Below, piece by piece: positions 8,675 to 16,978 of a DNA stretch of 37,843 nt; within the stretch, counting starts at the first letter, position 1, and each line of letters begins with the position of its first letter. The translations under genes were made by a program, and so were the position numbers. The notes under the pieces were generated by a model. The model saw nothing but the letters and a program-made list of their open reading frames with translations, was not told the origin of the DNA and ran no database searches. The DNA lies in the IMG/VR virus record IMGVR_UViG_3300021963_004842, positions 1 to 37,843 of that record; one strand, 5' to 3'. The stretch is from a virus.

Positions 8675-9291
8675 TTACCAGTTCCGTAATGCGGCCATTT
8701 ATTTTTATAATTATACCAAACCACATTTGCCGGAATATCTCTTTTAACACCACCCCAAGTTTCAATTGTTGGAGTGTTAGTTGATACCCCATTATCTTCA
8801 ACGATAAATATAATAGGCAAGTTTAAATTGGTTGCGTATTTATGCATTTCATAAAATTGTCCTGTTTCAAATGCCATATCACCAACAAAACACCAAACCT
8901 TTTCAGTTCCACCATTACTCTTTATACCCATAGCAGCTCCAACAGCTATTGGAATTATTGATGAAACTATTGCAGATGCATAGAATTTATCTTTTTCACT
9001 TACTATGGTTATTGAACGACCTTCTAATATTTCCTGCTTTAACCAAACCGGAGATACTCCTTTAATTAAAGCATGGTAGTGAGAACGCCAAGTTGAAAAT
9101 ACCCAATCAGAATCATCCATCCTTTTTGATATTTCTAACAATTGTTCTTCATTTCCATTACATAGGTGTACCGGTCCTTGTATTCCTCCTTTTTCCCAAT
9201 GTTCTACTATATTATCTTCAAATGCGATTAACTCATCCGAAGTATATTTAGCTTCTCTAACTATTGGGTACTGTTCTAAATTTTGTATCAT
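8659..9291 (-). CDS. E1-alpha-like thiamine-diphosphate-binding subunit (short)
   Basis: A 210-residue homologue of the TPP-binding alpha subunit of 2-oxoacid dehydrogenases/transketolases. TWRSHYHALIKGV (67-79) matches the E1-alpha YRDHGH-L-GV region. IPIAVGAAMGIK precedes VWCFVGDMAFETGQFYEMHK (132-151), whose GD with N167 in VEDNGVST forms the GDx(n)N magnesium-diphosphate motif. Position three of the motif is Met instead of Gly. Normal E1-alpha is 320-360 residues; this one stops soon after the motif, with a short aromatic tail. It likely pairs with the Pyr-domain protein at 3945-4481. It overlaps the RmlC-like gene by 1 nt and the next gene by 16 nt, in an operon-like array. Confidence 0.78.
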   Translation of the reverse strand: MIQNLEQYPIVREAKYTSDELIAFEDNIVEHWEKGGIQGPVHLCNGNEEQLLEISKRMDDSDWVFSTWRSHYHALIKGVSPVWLKQEILEGRSITIVSEKDKFYASAIVSSIIPIAVGAAMGIKSNGGTEKVWCFVGDMAFETGQFYEMHKYATNLNLPIIFIVEDNGVSTNTPTIETWGGVKRDIPANVVWYNYKNKWPHYGTGKWITF

Positions 9292-9827
9292 TATCTATCT
9301 CTTTTTTGTAAAATTGGGTTATTCGTTGGCCATTCCATTTGGTATTCTTCATCATTCCATTTAACTACACCTTGCTCATCTGCATCCACATAACCATCTT
9401 TGTAGAATAGGTTATAGTGAAACATACAATCGGTTAATGCATAGTGTCCATTAGCAAATCCCGGTGGAACTAATACTTGATTTCTATCTTTTTCGGTTAT
9501 CATAAATGATTCCCAATCGCCAAATGTAGGAGATTCTTTCCTCATATCCAACACAATTAAATAAATATCACCAACTGCTGCTTGAACTAATTTCCAAGTC
9601 TTATTATCATAATGTAATCCTCTCAACACACCTTTGTATGATTTTGAGAATCTACCATGCACCTCATTTCCTTCACCAATCTTAGCCATAACAGGATGTT
9701 CTCCTGAATGAAAAGTTGTAAATATTTCACCCCTATACTCTCTGTAAATTGATGGAGTATATGTTGGCACTTCTAATCCGAATTTTTTTGATGGAGTTAT
9801 TTTAAACTCATCCCATTTATTGCTCAT
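9291..9827 (-). CDS. dTDP-4-dehydrorhamnose 3,5-epimerase-like cupin (RmlC family)
   Basis: A 178-residue cupin with the RmlC signature. KGVLRGLHYD (66-74) gives catalytic His72. Further matches are VGDIYLIVLDMRKESPTFGDW, VPPGFANGHYALTD (120-133), Tyr138 and the C-terminal WNDEEYQMEWP motif with Asp159. The usual GFAHGF is GFANGH: the structural or catalytic His is replaced by Asn, with a His two residues on, as in a divergent subfamily seen in phage and plasmid sugar clusters (from memory). It probably epimerises C3 and/or C5 of a 4-keto NDP-sugar. It lies 1 nt from the upstream epimerase gene and overlaps the TPP subunit by one base. Partial activity (3-epimerase only) is possible. Confidence 0.85.
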   Translation of the reverse strand: MSNKWDEFKITPSKKFGLEVPTYTPSIYREYRGEIFTTFHSGEHPVMAKIGEGNEVHGRFSKSYKGVLRGLHYDNKTWKLVQAAVGDIYLIVLDMRKESPTFGDWESFMITEKDRNQVLVPPGFANGHYALTDCMFHYNLFYKDGYVDADEQGVVKWNDEEYQMEWPTNNPILQKRDR

Positions 9828-9828
9828 A

Positions 9829-10806
9829 TTATGTTTGATTTGCGTAACCTAAAGGAAATCCGTTTCTAAATTCTGCTCCCATTTTTGGAACTATCATCTG
9901 ATATGCCATAATTAATTGCTTAATACCCATATCCAAATCCCACTCCGGTTTCCAACCTGTTGCTTCTATCTTTTCGTTTGATACTATATAATCCCTCTTA
10001 TCCGGGTCCTCATAATAATCATTATACGAAATAGCAAAATCTTTAACGTGTGATTGTATTTTTTCTAATAGTTCTTGCTTAGATAAATTAGCATCACTCA
10101 ATCCTACATTGAATACTTCGCCTTTATATTTATCATAATTTTCTAACATAAATAAAAACGCAGATGCTACATCTTCTATATGAATGAAATTTCTTTTAAA
10201 TAATTTCTCAAATACCACAATATATTTATCAGTAATTGCTTTATAAGTAAAATCATTTACTAATAAATCCGTTCTCATTCGAGGTGATACTCCGAATACA
10301 GTTGCCAATCTAAAAGTAATTGCTGATGTATTTGCTTTAAGAAAGTTTTCAGCTTCACATTTAGTTGAACCATAAACCGATATTGGATTTAATGGAGATT
10401 CTTCAGTACATTCGGTTTGTCCAACCCCAATACCATATCCACTATTTGTATTTGGGTATAATATTTTTTTATCTTTAGCAAATTTTACAATATTAAAAAT
10501 TTGATTAAAGTTGATTTCTTTTGCCAGTTGAGGGTCTGCTGCGCAAGCTGGAAATCCTACGATTGCTGCTAATGGAATAATTATATCAGCCTCTTTACAA
10601 AGTTTTTCTAATAATTCCTCATTACGAACATCTCCGTAAATAAATTTAAAATTTGGATTGGAAGTGTATTGGAGTAAAGATGTTTGATTGAATAATAATT
10701 TATCCAATACAATAACTCCATATCCAGCTTTGAGTAGTTTATCCACAATTACAGACCCCAAATAGCCTGCACCACCCGTAATTAATACTTTTTCGAAAGT
10801 AACCAT
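9829..10806 (-). CDS. NAD-dependent epimerase/dehydratase, canonical extended SDR
   Basis: A 325-residue NDP-sugar epimerase/dehydratase. GGAGYLG (11-17) is the Rossmann motif, with DVRN at 59-62 after a beta strand. IIPLAAIVGFPACAADP is the conserved loop, NSGYG supplies the Ser, and YGSTK (145-149) is a canonical YxxxK. I chose the ATG at 10806 because the upstream in-frame ATG at 10845 would add 13 residues of aromatic, AT-driven sequence before the core; the Rossmann strand begins right after 10806. It is the first gene of the minus arm, directly downstream of an AT-rich divergent promoter region. UDP-glucose 4-epimerase-like activity is one possibility; substrate not established. Confidence 0.85.
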   Translation of the reverse strand: MVTFEKVLITGGAGYLGSVIVDKLLKAGYGVIVLDKLLFNQTSLLQYTSNPNFKFIYGDVRNEELLEKLCKEADIIIPLAAIVGFPACAADPQLAKEINFNQIFNIVKFAKDKKILYPNTNSGYGIGVGQTECTEESPLNPISVYGSTKCEAENFLKANTSAITFRLATVFGVSPRMRTDLLVNDFTYKAITDKYIVVFEKLFKRNFIHIEDVASAFLFMLENYDKYKGEVFNVGLSDANLSKQELLEKIQSHVKDFAISYNDYYEDPDKRDYIVSNEKIEATGWKPEWDLDMGIKQLIMAYQMIVPKMGAEFRNGFPLGYANQT

Positions 10807-10812
10807 ATTGTT

Positions 10813-10845
10813 AATGTTTATATACTTATATATATAATACCACAC
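10813..10845 (-). promoter_or_regulatory. AT-rich putative promoter of the minus-strand sugar operon
   Basis: Read on the minus strand, this stretch contains TATATATAAGTATATAAAC just upstream of the start at 10806. It lies in the only divergent gap of the window, so a promoter for the leftward operon must be near here. The exact element is not certain. Confidence 0.3.
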
Positions 10846-10872
10846 AAAATATAAACTATAAAATACACGAAT

Positions 10873-11001
10873 ATGATAAAAAATTGGCCAATTATTTCTT
10901 TCTTTGTAAAACTATGGGAAGAGCGTGAAAGAAAGAAGCGATTTAAAAAGAAATTAGAAGAGCTTAAAAAAAGAGACCCATTTGTTTATAAACATTTCTA
11001 A
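10873..11001 (+). CDS. Small basic 42-residue phage protein (KRDPFVYK motif)
   Basis: A 42-codon frame in the divergent gap. The peptide begins MIKNWPIISFFVKLW, continues as a highly charged helix (EERERKKRFKKKLEELKK) and ends RDPFVYKHF. The arrangement of aromatic N-terminus, KR-rich helix and a terminal RDPF(I/V)Y motif resembles, from memory, a tiny protein found in marine T4-like phages. It is the first plus-strand gene of the structural region and ends 38 nt before the giant polyprotein start. Function unknown; a small membrane- or nucleic-acid-binding peptide would fit. It could also be chance, but the amphipathic pattern argues against that. Confidence 0.55.
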   Translation: MIKNWPIISFFVKLWEERERKKRFKKKLEELKKRDPFVYKHF

Positions 11002-11014
11002 TCTTTTCAAAAAA

Positions 11015-11026
11015 GATATTTATATA
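11015..11026 (+). promoter_or_regulatory. GATATTTATA promoter-like element
   Basis: The sequence GATATTTATATA lies 14 nt upstream of the GTG at 11040. The same core ATATTTATA is found ahead of several structural genes (19247, 22520, 30311, 36451). It resembles the T4 late promoter octamer TATAAATA in composition and position, but differs at two central positions. Confidence 0.45.
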
Positions 11027-11039
11027 CAAAAATAGGATA

Positions 11040-14000
11040 GTGGATAAACCAATAATTAAAAAGACGATAGTAATATATTCAGGCCGTTTTCAACCTTTTC
11101 ACAAAGGGCATTACGCTGCATATGAAAAATTGGTGTCAAAGTTTGGCGCCAGTAATGTTTATATTGGTACATCGGATAAAAGTGATGGTGGTAAATCTCC
11201 GTTTAATTTTAAAGAAAAAGTTGTAATAATGGGTAAAATGTTTGGAATCGCTCCAAGCAAAATAGTACAAGTATCAAACCCATATGCACCAAAAGAAATA
11301 CTTTCAAAATTCGATGGTAAAACAACAGCATATATTGCAGCTGTTGGTGATAAAGATGCTAGTAGATTAGCAGGAAAATACTTTAAACCATATAAAGGTA
11401 AGACTGGATATGGTTATGAAGAGATTGGTTATACTTATATTATACCATCTGAATCAAATCCAATTAGTGGAACTGATGTAAGAAAGTGGTTAAGTTCGGA
11501 TGATGCTGAGAAATTATTCTTAAAAGCATATCCAAAATTCGATAAAGAAATTTTTAAAATGATAACTAACAAACTGATTAAAGAGGAACTTGCAAAAGGA
11601 TATCCATCTAAAGAAGATGTTAAGAAAATACAAAAGAAAAACGATAATATTCGTTCAGTAGCAACTACCGATGATTCTTATGTATATGACCCAATAGCTG
11701 AACAAATTGCAAAATTAGTATTTGAAGCTGATAGTTTTATAGATGATTACTTCTTAGAAGAAGAACCAAATCCTATTATGGATAAGGAAATCGATTATAC
11801 TGCAGCTGATGGTAAAAAGAAAAAGATTACTGTTAGGGGAGCATTACGATTACCAAAAGACCACGAAGCACACATCCAAGCAAATAAATTAGTTGGACCG
11901 GATGATGCACCTGCTAACGAACCAAAAGGTAAAGCAGCAACTCAAGCAGCTAAACCTGCTGAACCTGGACAACCTGTTAAGAAAGACCAAACCGCACAAG
12001 GTAAAGCTGATAAAGCAAAAGGTGGAGATGCAGAATCACCAGAAGCACCAAACCCTCAAAAATTAAGTGGAGCAGAATTAAAATCATCAGCCGAAGATAA
12101 AGTTGCGAAGGAAAGAAAAGCTGAAGAATTAAAAACTGCATTAGATAATGAAGTTAAGAGTTTAAATAAAAATGAGCAAGAGTTCATTAAAAACGGAGAA
12201 CATAAGCAAGGTTCAAAGTTTATGAATTCTTTAAAAGAAGGTATAAAGAAAGTTGCAGATACTAAAGTTGTTAAAGCAATTGGGCATGTATTAAAACACA
12301 AAGCAGAAATGATTAGTGGTACATACGATGGTGTTAAAGCATTAGCAAGTGGACAGAAAGTTGGTTCAACTAAAAATAAAGAAACTGGCGAATGGGAATA
12401 CTCCGATGAGAAAAGAAAAGAGCAAGTAAGTCATATGAAGCATTTTGCTAAAGATGTGGCTCTTTTAGTTGGTAGTGTTGCATTAGGTGGCGGATTAGCA
12501 TATGGTGCAAAAGCAATAGCAGGAGGAGCTAGTTTAGGTGGTGCAGCCGCCGCCGTTGGAAAGGGCGCAGTGGGTGCATTTACTCACGGAGTAGGTGGAT
12601 TTGCTGCACATTTAGGTAAAGATACGATTAAGCACGTTGCATTAGAATCATTAGGATTAGGCGGTACACAAGCCGCAGTTGGTGGAGCAGGATTAGCGGG
12701 GGTAACTATGGGATTATTAGAAATTCGTTCCCTAATTACTGAAGAAGAAATGAATAACGAAAGATTTATGCAAAACTTTGTTAGTAAAATGGCGGAGAAG
12801 ATGGAAACTTTCGAAATGAATGATAAACAATTATTAGAATCCGTTAAATCATATAAGCAAGGTAAAAACTTTGGAGATTTAGTTAAAGAAGATATTAATA
12901 TAGATGTTGATAAGGGTGATACCGTCTTAATGGGAAAATTTAAGAACAAAAAAGTTGTTGTTAAAGATTTTGGAAAAGATGACCACGGAATGCCAACAAT
13001 TAATGGTAAAAAGGCAACCACATTTAGATTAGGTGATAAAGGACAAAATGTTTTTAAACAAGATAAGGAAGTAGATGAAGTTGGAGTTGGTGATTGGCAT
13101 TATAAAGCAATTATGTTAATGTGGGATAAAGCCAGTTCATATGGTAGAAAGAAAATTGGAGCAGCAGTTTGTGCAAATCCAAATGCTAATAAGAGAGAAG
13201 TAGAAAGAGAATTACGAAATTTTGGATATAGAGATATAACTGATGCTTCTGTTCAATTGGGATTACTAAAAGAAGAAGTTCCAGCTCCAGAGCAAAAAAA
13301 AAGTAAAGGAAGAATTATAGGCGAATTTATAAAATTTGCAAAAGATAGATTACGATTAATCAGCATACCATTTAATATTAAATTGGTAAAAGATGGCGAA
13401 TTTGCTACAACATTTAAATCATTTGGTGGGTTTGACCCAATCAATAATGATATATTTATATATGTTACCAATCGAAGTACTCCTGATATCCTAAGAACAT
13501 TAGCACATGAATTAGTTCATCTTAAACAAAGACAAGATGGATATATTGGCGGACCTGAAGATGGAGCAACTGGTTCTGATGTTGAAAACGAAGCAAACGC
13601 AGCTGCCGGAATTCTTTTAAGAGATTTTGGTAAACTTAATGGAAATATTTACGAATCAATAAATGAGGGACTAAAATGGGAAACATCTACATTAGAAATG
13701 TGTATGAATAATATGGTGCCGCTTACACTTCCAATAGTAAAACAATTAGTAGAAATTAGGAGAGCAAATGCATTTCATATTACGGATATAGATAACCTTT
13801 CGAAGTTAGTAAGTTTAGAGGGAAAGAGTAAATCTATTTCAGCTTTTAATAAAATGGATTCAGTAGCAGGACCCGCATCTGGTCAGGGAATGTGGACAAA
13901 TGGTGGAATTTTGGTTTTACTTTCTGGAATAGTTCTTGCAGAGAGTATTCACGATTTATGGTCTAAACCTGATAAATCTGGTATAAGATGGATTACCCCT

Positions 14001-16259
14001 GGCAATGCTATGTATGATGAATTTAGTAAAAAATATCAAATCATAGATTATGCTCCCAAATTAAAACCATTAAAAGAAAAATGGGAAAAATCTAAATCCG
14101 ATTTAACAAACCAGGAAAAACAATACTTTATCAAAACCTATATAGATACGGCATATAAGTTGATGATTGATAACAAACAACACTTTCAAAATAAATATTT
14201 AAATTCTAATACTTTGTATTATGATTCAGATTGGAATGAAGTAATCCTTAGTAAAATAAAAGTGGAAAAGATTGCAGTAATCGAAGATAGTGTTGCAATA
14301 GGAGGTGGAAGAACTAACTTACAAGATTACCCATGGGATATACAAAAGCAACACAGAGAATTGGAATTGGCTAAAGGTAGAGCAGAAGCCAATAAATGGT
14401 TAGAACGTCAGGATAATCCGAATGATAAATCAAAGGAAAATATCGATGCTATAAAAAGTAAATACAAAAATGTTGAAATAATTACCGCTAAAGATGTACC
14501 ATCTTTTATTAAAAAAAATGGAGGATACATTAGAGAATCTATAAACGAATTAACTCAAAAAGAACAAAGAATTAAAAACGGAAAACCAGGTAATACATAT
14601 TATGTATATTATAAGGGACAGTTTGCTGTTGATTATGATATGTTTGGAATGAGTGGAGTAGATAGATTTTATAGAGAAAAATTCAAAGTAAGAAAAGTAA
14701 AAGGTTCATCATTTAATCCTGATTTTATAATTATTACTAAAATAGACTATGATAGAAGCCCAAATCATTACGCAAAATTAAAACCATATGTAGATAAGTT
14801 TTGGGATAAATTACAAAGTGAATCGGTAAACGAAGAAACTGCACCTGAAATTATAAAAGATTTAGATAAGGTAAGACACGATTTGATTAAAAAGGTAGAT
14901 GTTTTAATTGCTAAAAAGAAAAAACTTTACTCTAATATTGATATTGAATCACCAATGAGTGCAGAAGAAAAGCAATTAGATAAAGATATACAATCTATAT
15001 TTTCACAAATCCAACAAATAATTCTTAAAAAAAGAACTTTAAAAGAATCTCTTTTAACCGAAGGCGGTGCATACGGACATATGAATCATCCATTTGATAT
15101 TTCAATGAATCTTACATTTGGTGATTTAAAAAAAATTGTTAATAATGCATTAGATGGTAAATTGGGAGTAGTTAGAGAAAAAACCGATGGACAGGCATTA
15201 GCAATCAGTTGGAAGAATGGTAGATTAATTGCCGCTCGTAACAAATCACATTTAGCAAATGGTGGAGCAAACGCTTTAGATATGAGTGCGTTGGCATCTA
15301 AATTTGGAGGAAGAGGCGCATTAAGTGATGCATACAATTTTGCAATGAGAGATTTATCAGCAGCAATTAGTGGATTAGGAGAGAAAGAAAGACAGAGTAT
15401 ATTCAAAGATGGTTCAGCATTTTGTAACTTAGAAGTAATCTATCCACAAAATGCAAATGTAATTCCTTATGGACAATCTTTATTAGTATTTCATAATGTA
15501 GTTGAATTTGATGAAAAGGGTAACGCTATTGGTAGTGTAAAGGGTGCAGAAAGTAAATTAGCATCTATGATTAAACAAACTAATGCACACGTACAATCTC
15601 AATATACATTACAAGGCCCTCCAATTACAAAACTTCCAACCGATGAGAAGTTAAGTTCTCAAAAAGGTAAATTCAACGGAATGTTATCCAAATTACAATC
15701 TGAATTTAATTTATCAGATAAGGCTGGTATAGCTGAATATCACTATTCTTGGTGGATGAAATTAATTAATAATTCTAAAAAGAATTTAACAAAATTAGAA
15801 AAAGAAGGGTTAGCAAGAAGATGGGCATTTGATGATAAAGCATTTGGTATTAAATCAATAACTGATGAAGATGCTAAGAAATGGGCAGATGGAGTAGATA
15901 AAGATGCTAAGGATAAAATAATGAAAGGTAATATTCGTAAATTCGAAGATATCTTTTTAGGCGTTGGAGCTGAAGTATTATCATTTATGAGTTCGGTATT
16001 AACTGCACAGCCAGATAAAGCATTACAATCGATTAAAGCATCATTAGAATCATCTATATCAGATATTCGGAATGGTGGTAGTGAAGCTCAAATAAAAAGA
16101 TTAGAAAAAGAATTACAAAGATTAAATGCTATTGGTGGATTTGAAAAATTAGTTCCAAATGAAGGATTAGTATTTTTCTATAAAGGAAACACATATAAAT
16201 TAACAGGAACATTTGCTCCCTTAAATCAAATTTTAGGAATTTTTAAGTTTGGGAGATAA
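11040..16259 (+). CDS. Giant multidomain polyprotein: nucleotidyltransferase, HELVH metallopeptidase-like and KxDG ligase-like domains
   Basis: A 1739-residue protein with a GTG start. Residues 10-200 form a cytidylyltransferase/NMN-adenylyltransferase-like domain: SGRFQPFHKGH with HxGH at 21-24, and ISGTDVRKW near 142-150. Residues about 250-400 are charged, Ala/Lys-rich linker. Residues about 470-560 are Gly/Ala-rich and hydrophobic. AHELVH (822-827) plus DVENEA downstream is a zinc-metallopeptidase signature. Residues 1342-1739 hold EKTDGQ (Lys1381-Gly1384), motif I of ATP-dependent ligases/nucleotidyltransferases. ESINE (872-876, 1166-1170), ESVNE (1261-1265) and ESLLTE (1336-1341) sit between modules and look like prohead-protease sites. 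It is followed by terminase-region genes. Pieces may be packaged in the capsid; this is inference. Confidence 0.75.
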   Translation: MDKPIIKKTIVIYSGRFQPFHKGHYAAYEKLVSKFGASNVYIGTSDKSDGGKSPFNFKEKVVIMGKMFGIAPSKIVQVSNPYAPKEILSKFDGKTTAYIAAVGDKDASRLAGKYFKPYKGKTGYGYEEIGYTYIIPSESNPISGTDVRKWLSSDDAEKLFLKAYPKFDKEIFKMITNKLIKEELAKGYPSKEDVKKIQKKNDNIRSVATTDDSYVYDPIAEQIAKLVFEADSFIDDYFLEEEPNPIMDKEIDYTAADGKKKKITVRGALRLPKDHEAHIQANKLVGPDDAPANEPKGKAATQAAKPAEPGQPVKKDQTAQGKADKAKGGDAESPEAPNPQKLSGAELKSSAEDKVAKERKAEELKTALDNEVKSLNKNEQEFIKNGEHKQGSKFMNSLKEGIKKVADTKVVKAIGHVLKHKAEMISGTYDGVKALASGQKVGSTKNKETGEWEYSDEKRKEQVSHMKHFAKDVALLVGSVALGGGLAYGAKAIAGGASLGGAAAAVGKGAVGAFTHGVGGFAAHLGKDTIKHVALESLGLGGTQAAVGGAGLAGVTMGLLEIRSLITEEEMNNERFMQNFVSKMAEKMETFEMNDKQLLESVKSYKQGKNFGDLVKEDINIDVDKGDTVLMGKFKNKKVVVKDFGKDDHGMPTINGKKATTFRLGDKGQNVFKQDKEVDEVGVGDWHYKAIMLMWDKASSYGRKKIGAAVCANPNANKREVERELRNFGYRDITDASVQLGLLKEEVPAPEQKKSKGRIIGEFIKFAKDRLRLISIPFNIKLVKDGEFATTFKSFGGFDPINNDIFIYVTNRSTPDILRTLAHELVHLKQRQDGYIGGPEDGATGSDVENEANAAAGILLRDFGKLNGNIYESINEGLKWETSTLEMCMNNMVPLTLPIVKQLVEIRRANAFHITDIDNLSKLVSLEGKSKSISAFNKMDSVAGPASGQGMWTNGGILVLLSGIVLAESIHDLWSKPDKSGIRWITPGNAMYDEFSKKYQIIDYAPKLKPLKEKWEKSKSDLTNQEKQYFIKTYIDTAYKLMIDNKQHFQNKYLNSNTLYYDSDWNEVILSKIKVEKIAVIEDSVAIGGGRTNLQDYPWDIQKQHRELELAKGRAEANKWLERQDNPNDKSKENIDAIKSKYKNVEIITAKDVPSFIKKNGGYIRESINELTQKEQRIKNGKPGNTYYVYYKGQFAVDYDMFGMSGVDRFYREKFKVRKVKGSSFNPDFIIITKIDYDRSPNHYAKLKPYVDKFWDKLQSESVNEETAPEIIKDLDKVRHDLIKKVDVLIAKKKKLYSNIDIESPMSAEEKQLDKDIQSIFSQIQQIILKKRTLKESLLTEGGAYGHMNHPFDISMNLTFGDLKKIVNNALDGKLGVVREKTDGQALAISWKNGRLIAARNKSHLANGGANALDMSALASKFGGRGALSDAYNFAMRDLSAAISGLGEKERQSIFKDGSAFCNLEVIYPQNANVIPYGQSLLVFHNVVEFDEKGNAIGSVKGAESKLASMIKQTNAHVQSQYTLQGPPITKLPTDEKLSSQKGKFNGMLSKLQSEFNLSDKAGIAEYHYSWWMKLINNSKKNLTKLEKEGLARRWAFDDKAFGIKSITDEDAKKWADGVDKDAKDKIMKGNIRKFEDIFLGVGAEVLSFMSSVLTAQPDKALQSIKASLESSISDIRNGGSEAQIKRLEKELQRLNAIGGFEKLVPNEGLVFFYKGNTYKLTGTFAPLNQILGIFKFGR

Positions 16260-16260
16260 A

Positions 16261-16282
16261 TTATATATATATGTATATATAA
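16261..16282 (+). promoter_or_regulatory. AT-only near-palindrome, possible promoter
   Basis: A run TTATATATATATGTATATATAA occupies the gap between the giant gene and the next gene at 16305. It is almost self-complementary and could be a promoter of the TATATA type or a weak AT hairpin. No U-tract follows it, so it is not a standard terminator. Confidence 0.25.
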
Positions 16283-16304
16283 AAGGTTATAAATAAAATA
16301 AATT

Positions 16305-16973
16305 ATGGCAAAGAGAAAAAGCTTTGAAGAAAAAAATAATCATATTCATCCAACCCGTAAACTAATTATAGATACGGTATTTGGTAGAACTGATGATAAT
16401 CAAACAACTTTTGGTTACGAAAAAGAAGGAGAGCAAACGAGAGAAGTTGGAGAAACGTGGGTAGATACCAATGGTAAAGAATGGGAACAAAAGGAAGGTT
16501 ATAAAATAACAGTTTCCCAAATGGATGAGGTTAGGCAATATTTAGATAAATTAAATAATTGTCAATCTGAAGAATGTGATACTATAAAATATAGTAATGC
16601 AGATAAGAAAGTAATTCGTAAAACAGGAATGTGTGTAACTTGTTTAAGAAAGTTTGAACAAAGATTAAAAGATGATGGAACATACCCATTTTATGAAGAT
16701 TATAAAATAACTAATAATCAATTATCATATGTTACGGATTTGAAAGCTCAATTTGAAGAAGGATTGAGAGGAATATCGCAAACAATGGAATTTATTAATG
16801 AAGATGGTACTATTCAAAAATGGCATTATGATATTGATATTGACAAAGTAAAAGAAGATTTACAAAATGATATTAATGGCGCTACCAAAGCAATTGAAGC
16901 TCTGTTGGAAAGGAAAGCGGCATTGGAAGATAAGTTACAAGAGCTTAATCATTTAGAGCTTATAAAAAATTAA
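16305..16973 (+). CDS. Unknown phage protein with Cys4 zinc-ribbon-like motif and C-terminal coiled coil
   Basis: A 222-residue protein not assigned to a family. Cys86/Cys91 (CQSEEC) and Cys110/Cys113 (CVTC) form a plausible zinc-binding knuckle pair. The N-terminus is polar (MAKRKSFEEKNNHIHP). Residues about 180-217 are heptad-like, rich in Leu, Glu and Lys, and probably form a coiled coil. Its position two genes upstream of the terminase large subunit raises the possibility of a small terminase (gp16-like) or a packaging accessory protein, since T4 gp16 is also helical and oligomeric. No motif proves that. It is well expressed-looking: short AT-rich leader and ATGGCA start. Confidence 0.5.
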   Translation: MAKRKSFEEKNNHIHPTRKLIIDTVFGRTDDNQTTFGYEKEGEQTREVGETWVDTNGKEWEQKEGYKITVSQMDEVRQYLDKLNNCQSEECDTIKYSNADKKVIRKTGMCVTCLRKFEQRLKDDGTYPFYEDYKITNNQLSYVTDLKAQFEEGLRGISQTMEFINEDGTIQKWHYDIDIDKVKEDLQNDINGATKAIEALLERKAALEDKLQELNHLELIKN

Positions 16974-16978
16974 AAATT

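Noticed and set aside
10807-10845. Longer start for the minus-strand epimerase
   Set aside because: The 13 extra residues (rich in Tyr/Ile/Asn) come from the AT-rich promoter region and the Rossmann strand starts right after the shorter start.
12584-13021. 145-codon minus-strand open frame within the giant gene
   Set aside because: It is the antisense of the Gly/Ala-rich and Lys-rich coding sequence and has no plausible protein features.
16261-16282. Terminator after the giant gene
   Set aside because: Only A and T pairs with no G-C in the stem and no T-run after it.
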